From contig JAWQUS010000008.1 in assembly GCA_036365455.1 (NCBI GenBank), forward strand, positions 17,343,501 through 17,407,500: a stretch of 64,000 nt of DNA. The letters run 5' to 3'. The DNA is from Macrosoma leucophasiata. Its lineage: Eukaryota; Arthropoda; Insecta; Lepidoptera; Hedylidae. Made by a program: the position numbers and the translations under genes. The notes below the pieces were generated by a model. It ran no database searches. It was not told where the DNA came from and was given only the letters and a program-made list of their open reading frames with translations. Of the stretch, positions 58,786 to 64,000 are shown in pieces. Position 1 is the stretch's first letter. Each line of letters opens with the position of its first letter.

Positions 58786-59540
58786 GCAGACAAAAAAATT
58801 TTTAATCACATATTTGGGTTCGGTATCGATCTAGTAACATCCCCTGGTATTTATTTTTTCAATATTTTTAATGTACAGAATTTAAACTTCTACAGTTTTA
58901 TTATAAGTATAGATTATTAATTTACGATCAATAAACCGTAATGGCCGGATTTCCTTTGATCAGCTCAGACAACGTGGGCGCAACAACGGCTCATGTCCCA
59001 TCTATCATTCAACCATAATTAAAGAACAATATACCTAATAACTTTTTCGCAATTAATGGGATTTTTTTAAAAAATTTACTAAATCCAATCAATTTGAAAA
59101 TTAAAAGTCAAAGATCCGCGAGAAAAGTAATGGATACAGATACGGATACGGATCTTTATTATCCCACGGATATCCGTGGATACGGATACGGATATTCTAG
59201 TCTACATCAGATTTATTTGAAGTCGCTGAAACACGAAATTACTGTTAAATTACTGCTGTTAGCCGCGGAAGAATTCCCTCGAATATTTTTTATCTTCATG
59301 ATAAGACCCGCGGTGAGAGTTATGGCTCAGATACAACTTGTGTTTCATGACATCAATTGAATAAGCTCAAACACAAGGTTGCTGTAGTAAATCACTGATC
59401 AGTTCCTTCAGCTGTCTTTCATCTCCGTAATAAGTCGAAATTTATAAACTAGTAAGGGTTTAAGATCTCACTTATATGTCTGAAAAAGCTCACATTGCAA
59501 TAGAATCAGTAACACAATCAGTTATCACATATTTTTTTTA
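57366..59540. repeat. Intergenic with repeat fragments, no gene seen
   Basis: 58610-58670 is a TTCAGCCGAAAAACG fragment. 58668-58905 is the reverse partner of 44435-44620, with an ACAG tract. 59125-59197 is a run of GGATACGGATAC words and their inverse. No exon was found. Confidence 0.5.
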
Positions 59541-59544
59541 TAAC

Positions 59545-59690
59545 GTTAGGAATGTGGCAAACAAGCATGCAGCTTACATTGAAGTTAAGATATGACTGCA
59601 GCCTTTAGACATCTACTTAAAAACCACAGGGCAAATGTAGATGCGTTGCCACCCCTGAGACCTAAGGTCTGATAGTTGTTACGGGGTCAT
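59545..59690 (-). repeat. ~285-bp repeat fragment
   Basis: GTGGCAAACAAGCATGCAGC to CACCCCTGAGACCTAAGG, reverse orientation. Confidence 0.65.
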
Positions 59691-59699
59691 ATCCATATC

Positions 59700-62219
59700 A
59701 ATCATCTCCAATTTCCTAACTCTTCGAGTGGGATTTTATTTTTTTAACCTGTCAAGGAACGTAAGGCCACCGGCGCCCATACACAATTGAATTTCAATTG
59801 TCATATTTTTCTCGTGTCTGGAGGGTTTACATCAAACTGAATTTACTTTATAGTATACCTACCCTATATTAGTAAGAATAATTAATGGAAGACGGATCAC
59901 TCGATAAAAAAAATAGGTGAACAAAAGTAGTTAATCAATAAAAATCGGTACGAGGATCTAAATCATCTTCAATTTTTGTCAATTTTTTATCAAGAGGTTT
60001 CTTTTAATGAAATGAAAATGGTACCAACTTGGAGGTACCTTTATACCACCGAAGAAAAAAAAATCATGAAAATCAGACCAAACAGTAAAAAATTATGGGT
60101 AGTCATACATAAAAAAAATATTAATTCACTTCAAATTGACAACCTTTTATTTTTCGTCAGTTGGAAAATATACGACAAAATACGTCACATCTCAAAATAA
60201 CACAAGCTGAAGCATAAATACTATCCCCTTATTTTCTCTGTCTGTATGTATGACAATATGTATTATCTCGGAAAGTTGTTGACGGATTTCGTTCCTGTTT
60301 AAAATGTTGGAAAGAAGATTTTCTGAGGAAGGTTTATATCTATATTTTGTCAACATCGTACTATATTTACCGAGATATCACGGTTTTCGTCAAAGAAGTC
60401 GAGCGCGTTACACCCCACATTATAATAAAAGCTAACCGTGGATCGCTAGAAGTAGATAAATAGTGTTGATAAAAAAGGTAAACAGCTGCGGATTATTAAT
60501 ACATTATTAAGAACTGATTGTTCATAAAATATTATGTAAGTTCAATTTTAAACGGTTACGCACAAAATATACCTAAGTAATGTGTTAAATATGACGTGTT
60601 TTGACGTATTGGCTCAGTGAACTAGTGGTGCTATAATCGCGATAGTGATGTTATTTTACGTCAAACGCCGTTACTAAAACATATTGGTTGCGCATTTAGC
60701 AGGAGTGCATAAATTATATTAATAATAGCTGTTATGGGCTGACTTACCTGAAATCACGTCTTTACAAATATCCATGAAATAAAAAACTACTGAACTGAAC
60801 TAAACTAATTCTGAACCGCTGAAGTTTTTTCTTAGTATCTGCCACAATAACGCATGCGTACGAAAAACTACGATAATAATACAGTCTAAAGAAAACTCAC
60901 GTGTTAATTTTATACTGTGATAATAATATGAATTTATAGTATAGAGAGTGAAGTGTGCCCAAAAGTTAAAATTGTTCATGTCGTGTAAAGTGTAGAGGTA
61001 TGCATTATTTAAAAAGTGCTTATTTCTAAGTTTACTTCTCTATCTCTTATTCTCTCTCTGGAGGTGCACTTTCTTTAAAATTGATAGACGGTACTCCTTC
61101 CCTCTAAACTCCATAACTTTGCCAATGCTTTGAGTTTTGTATACGCGGAGCTCAATTTAACTAGCGACCAGCCCCGGCATCGCTCAGATTACCTATTATA
61201 CATTTAAACTTGCCTTTTGAATCAGCCCGTTCATTGATGACAATAATGGAGCGTTGTGTAGTTGGAAATATTTTAAGTGTAGTTCTAAAAAATGATAGAC
61301 GGCGGAAAGCTACTTTGTTTTGATGTTACTTGTACATTCTCTGAGTACATAAGTAGAGATGGGTAATTATTTTGCTCACGACTAAAGTTGAACACAGCGA
61401 CTTATACCCATTTGTCGTATTCAATGAAGTAAACTGTTCACCGCCTTTGCAGCTTATCGCAGGCTCTATAATAATTTCAACTGACAGAAGCAATTCATGT
61501 TCAATTATTGGAAGGTGGTAGGTGTAACAAGTAAGAAATAAAATTAATCGAAAACTAAAATAATTATTGAAATACCTAATACCTACTATCAAATGACTAA
61601 ATTATTATGGGTATGACTAGATTGTACTATCGAGGAAGTTTCCGGTCATTCGTAAACATTGCAAATTAGCCTTTATCTGTAGATACAGAAATAAGGCACC
61701 GACATGATCGAACCGACACGCGACGTTTCTTCAATATAGTAGGTCAGTATATACCTAAAAAACGTACCCGGTGAATCGTGAGTATTTGCATCCATTGCAT
61801 CCATTTACCTTTGCTTACCCCTTTGAGGATGAATCTCTCCTAGCGACTTAAATCTGCCATGTATTTCCTCTGCCTCTCATTTAAAAACTTTTGCGCCTGC
61901 GCTGTTAATTGTATTATTCCTACTCGTATAGTATTTTGTGCTGTTCCGTGTATTATAGTGAATACAATTAAAATGCTGCACGCTTGTTTACATGTCCATT
62001 ACATAAAAAAGGCGGTTTATAGCCTTTATAGGCAAACTTGTAAGCCAAGGCCATCAGGATCAGAATTCTGGTTGACCGTCAGCACCAATCGACCCCGGGA
62101 ACGTGGAAACCAGTTGAATTTTTAGCAGAGGATTCTACACACACACAAACACATTGCGGCACGATTCCAGTGAATACGAATAGAGATGTTATGGAACTCC
62201 ATCCAATATTTTATGGTAA
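59700..62219. other. Intergenic, no gene seen
   Basis: Only short repeat scraps (ACTAGCGACCAGCCCCGGC at 61160; CGCTTGTTTACATG..TTACATAAAAAA at 61980). No exon recognised. Confidence 0.4.
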
Positions 62220-62985
62220 ATCATGGGGCCATGTACGTGGATATGCAGAAACTGAACTCTCAAAGATTACTGGCTGGATACTAATCTTCTAAATTTGAAT
62301 GCTCCAAAAACAAATTATATTTGCTTCACAAAATGTGAACAAACTCAGCCACCAACTGATTATACTATTAAAATACACAGGTGTACTGCTGTAAATAATA
62401 GTACTGTGACATATAGCGACTAAAGAACTATTGCGACAAATTTATATCTCATCGCTCAATCTGTAATAACATACTGCTTACCTATATGGGGTGGAGCAAG
62501 TAAAACAATATTTCTAGAATTTGAAAGATCGCAGAAATTTGAATACGTATATACATATCCTTGAAAATTACACTTACAAAATTCTAACTTTGAATGCTCC
62601 AAAAACAAATTATATTTGCTTCACAAAATGTGAACAAACTCAGCCACCAACTGATTATACTATTAAAATACACAGGTGTACTGCTGTAAATAATAGTACT
62701 GTGCATGTACAATTATACGCAAAGTAAAGCAAACAAAGTATCTTGGAGTGATAGTTGACCAGCGACTATCCTGGCACGAACACATTGAACTCATCATAAA
62801 CAGAGTCCGCAAACTCACATGGTTATTTAAAACTCTAAGACATATAATCTCATCGCTCAATCTGTAATAACATACTGCTTACCTATTTGGGGTGGAGCAA
62901 GTAAAACAATATTTCTAGAATTTGAAAGATCGCAGAAATTCGAATACATATATACATATCCTTGAAAATTACACTTACAATTACA
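62220..62985 (+). pseudogene. Non-LTR retroelement fragment with tandem duplication
   Basis: The RT C-terminal region (LNAPKTNYICFTKCEQTQPP, then KYLGVIVDQRLSWHEHIE and YCLPIWGGASKTIFLEFER) of a Jockey/CR1-type element. The block 62283-62577 is repeated at 62581-62985. The first copy has lost the middle part (KYLGV..LRH) that the second retains. Multiple stops. Confidence 0.8.
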
Positions 62986-62999
62986 TCCTTAAAAACTTA

Positions 63000-63145
63000 C
63001 CCCCTTATTCATAAACGACTTTTAGCTAAAGTATTGCTAATCTCTGCTTTGTCTTTTTCTATCCTGCACATTTGACAATGCAACTGACAAAGACAAAGCA
63101 TTCTATAGCTAAAACGTATCTAATGTACGTTTATGAATAAGGGGG
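63000..63145. mobile_element. 146-bp MITE with TTA duplication
   Basis: The ends CCCCCTTATTCATAAACG and its inverse CGTTTATGAATAAGGGGG are perfect over 18 bases, with TTA at 62997-62999 and 63146-63148. It also has internal complementary words (TTAGCTA, GCTTTGTCTTT). This fits PIF/Harbinger-type MITEs. Confidence 0.85.
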
Positions 63146-63295
63146 TTATTGTCTTTTTTTGTTATTTTTTCATACATTGCAATAAATTATTAGGAATAAA
63201 AAAATATTTAACCTTATAGGTATGTATATTTTAAAATTACATATATTTATGGAGCTTTGCCTTCTCACCAATTTGAATAGAGCCAAATTTTTGGC

Positions 63296-63340
63296 GCTAA
63301 CATAAACACAGTAGTGGGCTACTACTGTGTTTATGTTAGC
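63296..63340. repeat. Perfect 20-bp hairpin
   Basis: Arms 63296-63315 and 63321-63340 (GCTAACATAAACACAGTAGT), loop GGGCT. The complementarity extends outward past a 2-base bulge. Confidence 0.9.
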
Positions 63341-63941
63341 CAAAAAATCCAATCCAATAATAAAGAACTATAGGAATCCAAGGGTAATCCAATGTCCGAT
63401 AGTTCATTATTTACTCTTTCTGTTTGTAACTAATGAGTTTAGGCAACAACAAACAATTATTATTTAGCCAAATAGTGTACCTACAAATAAAAATATTTGG
63501 TGAAAGTGTGCTTTATAATGTGTTTATAATTAATACATTTTAAAACATTATATATTACAATGCTCTTGAATTTCTGAGAAAAAATTAAGTTTTCGTTTTC
63601 AAGATTCAAAATCTATCAAAGTCTGAAGGGTTCAGTTGATTGATTCCTACCTGTCATTTACCTACCAGTATATTCAGGACCGACAGTTTGAGCACCGCAA
63701 AGAGGTTCGGGTTAGGTTGTAGACATGAACTAAGTTGGATGTTGTTAACAAGTTAGGCTGTTGTGTGCAAGAGCTCTTCGTGTCACGTAGCAATCATTTA
63801 TAATATTCGTATTACGATAATTACATACTTAGCATTACAACGTGGTTTGGTTCAGCTTTACAGAAATTCAAAGGAACTTTTGTTCATGGAAAGCATATAC
63901 CAAACGTCTGAATAATATAAATGAGTCCGTAGGACTGCAGT
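63341..63941. other. Intergenic, no gene seen
   Basis: Nothing recognised before the possible start codon at 63942. Confidence 0.4.
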
Positions 63942-64000
63942 ATGGAAACTCTATCAGAGAAGTCTGCAGTGCGTGTGTCCGGTGACAGTACCTATGTACG
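63942..64000 (+). CDS. Possible first coding exon cut by the window edge
   Basis: ATG with a purine-poor but usable context opens METLSEKSAVRVSGDSTYV and stays open to the end. It is too short to judge; the reading is protein-like but could be chance. Confidence 0.2.
   Translation, partial: METLSEKSAVRVSGDSTYV

Noticed and set aside
59094..59360. 88-codon frame beginning in GATACG repeats
   Set aside because: The N-terminal part is the GGATAC repeat translated; no family features in the rest.
61859..62125. 88-codon frame with a PRERGNQLNF end faintly like the 205-aa gene's GTGNRLNFQ
   Set aside because: The similarity covers fewer than ten residues and the frame overlaps a repeat scrap; probably chance.

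Overview
This is AT-rich eukaryotic nuclear DNA, almost certainly from a moth or butterfly (Lepidoptera). Genes are split by introns with GT..AG borders. The DNA between them is packed with short repeats, mariner elements, non-LTR retroelements and small inverted-repeat elements (MITEs) of the kinds common in lepidopteran genomes. I saw no bacterial-type genes, CRISPR arrays or rRNA genes. No computation was run: all exon joins come from reading splice sites and checking that phases agree.

Layout. (1) 3.1-9.7 kb, minus strand: five phase-compatible exons of a Gab/Dos docking protein (daughter of sevenless), beginning at the ATG and covering the whole PH domain. Its C-terminal exons were not found. 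Its 5.2 kb third intron is full of repeats. (2) 9.8-14.2 kb: a TIR-flanked element, then a minus-strand non-LTR retroelement split by a decayed mariner. (3) 15.6-21.1 kb, plus strand: a six-exon gene for a small unrecognised protein, assembled here from short exons. (4) 24.1-35.2 kb, plus strand: a cluster of cysteine-rich paralogues sharing a C-terminal module with the pattern DVFVLK..(K/R)..LELVTP.gP followed by a Cys/Lys-rich tail. The first locus has a DUF4497/C2-like N-terminus and three candidate last exons, all starting in the same phase. A 113-aa gene and a 205-aa gene follow, then a decayed copy of the last exon. (5) 37.4-40.4 kb: a 5'-truncated non-LTR element with one frameshift. 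(6) 40.4-64 kb: mostly repeats. These include three Spy-like elements, one inserted in a mariner with a readable empty site, a minisatellite, tandemly doubled repeats, and a CpG-rich block with a TATA box and a splice donor that may be the promoter and first exon of a gene lying to the right.

How they fit together. Dos is a general receptor-tyrosine-kinase adaptor. The cysteine-rich cluster is the most novel content. Its Cys-Pro-rich, Lys-rich tails recall insect sperm-tail or outer-dense-fibre proteins, so a structural role in sperm or cilia is my inference, not a demonstrated function. The 15.6 kb gene is a separate novel protein and may or may not be related in function.
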